The notes under the pieces are model-generated. The model was given only the letters and a program-made list of their open reading frames with translations, searched no databases and was not told where the DNA came from. From Sulfuricurvum kujiense DSM 16994 (lineage in GTDB: Bacteria > Campylobacterota > Campylobacteria > Campylobacterales > Sulfurimonadaceae): a stretch of 64,000 nucleotides of DNA. Every line of letters starts with the position of its first letter. Position 1 is the stretch's first letter. A program made the translations under genes and the position numbers. The stretch covers positions 1,798,001 through 1,862,000 of the forward strand of contig NC_014762.1 in the NCBI RefSeq assembly GCF_000183725.1. Reading direction: 5' to 3'. Shown here piece after piece: positions 63,717-64,000 of this stretch.

Positions 63717-64000
63717 GTGAAACTGTTCGATACGATTAAAGACTGGTTTGTACCTCAGCCGATGCACCGTGCACCGCTATACGGAAGAGGGATTCATGCG
63801 CTGCCCAATCCCGATGAAAAAGAGCTGTTTGACCGTGCTTCCGAAGCTTTTGTCAGCGGCGATATACTCAGCGGGTACGAATGTTTTTTGTCCTCGATCG
63901 TCCATCAGGGAAACGGCATTTCGACACCGCATTTGAGTATCGTACGTTCTCATGATTCGCTTACGTTTACCCTTTATCAGGGGTATGCCCTTATCAAAGG
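63717..64000 (+). CDS. hypothetical protein, 3' end outside window
   Basis: Starts with GTG at 63717 (MKLFDTIKDWF), with AGAAGGAAAAAACAGG upstream as a plausible site; frame remains open to the window edge (94 codons). The N-terminus contains aromatic and basic residues (PQPMHRAPLYGRGIHALPN) and no signal peptide. I recognise no family from this part. Divergent from pyrH. Confidence 0.6.
   Translation, partial: MKLFDTIKDWFVPQPMHRAPLYGRGIHALPNPDEKELFDRASEAFVSGDILSGYECFLSSIVHQGNGISTPHLSIVRSHDSLTFTLYQGYALIK

Overview
The window reads as chromosomal DNA of a free-living Campylobacterota (epsilonproteobacterium), closest in feel to Sulfuricurvum or Sulfurimonas. This rests on gene content and order: fabZ-lpxA-clpX-mreB-mreC-carB, the UPF0323 lipoprotein beside a glutathionylspermidine-synthase-like ligase, and spoT-tyrS beside rpoZ and pyrH. 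It also rests on dense ATGA and TGATG overlaps and moderate GC. No rRNA, tRNA, CRISPR array, IS element or prophage was seen. The genus is an inference.

Layout. 0-3.2 kb: a 5'-truncated hybrid histidine kinase overlapping a REC-PAS-HD-GYP response regulator. 3.2-6.1 kb: an HxlR regulator divergent from an mdaB / nitroreductase / alcohol dehydrogenase operon, with paired palindromes between them. 6.1-9.0 kb: a DsrE protein, a Crp/Fnr regulator and a DoxX / three-haem peroxidase operon; two promoters here share the same Crp-type box at the same spacing. 9.0-13.5 kb: DNA alkylation repair (tag, ogt), an ABC ATPase, an AhpD-like protein and cytochrome P460. 13.5-15.65 kb: a scar of gene fragments around an AT-rich tetR-ompV cassette with duplicated operators. 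15.6-23.5 kb: ybaK, nat, an AT-rich zinc-ribbon/membrane pair, two helical orphans with sigma-54-type promoters, transporters and an MCP. 23.6-26.7 kb: a beta-propeller plus alpha-solenoid protein with coat-protein-like layout and a coupled methyltransferase-like gene. 26.7-32.3 kb: envelope proteins, yebC, an EamA transporter, an orphan P-loop ATPase, yaeQ and a RelE-type toxin-antitoxin pair.

32.4-42.2 kb is an acetate module on the minus strand. Read in transcription order it is histidine kinase, OmpR-type regulator, porin, yjcH, actP, a cNMP/CBS/DUF294 protein, a DnaQ-like exonuclease and acs. The porin promoter carries two 8-bp direct repeats with an 11-bp period, as expected for an OmpR-family regulator, and a structured leader separates actP from the DUF294 gene.

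42.3-64 kb is mostly housekeeping: ppiB, queH, a KefB-type antiporter behind a sigma-54-like promoter, fabZ-lpxA-clpX, mreBC, carB, a Sua5-like protein, the lipoprotein / ATP-grasp pair, galU, amiC, a nitronate monooxygenase-like enzyme, tyrS, spoT, rpoZ, pyrH and the start of an unknown gene.

The leads I rate highest are the matched Crp-type promoters, the propeller-solenoid protein, the lipoprotein ending in Gly-Gly next to a GspS-like ligase, the two orphans with sigma-54-type promoters, and the repeats upstream of the acetate porin.
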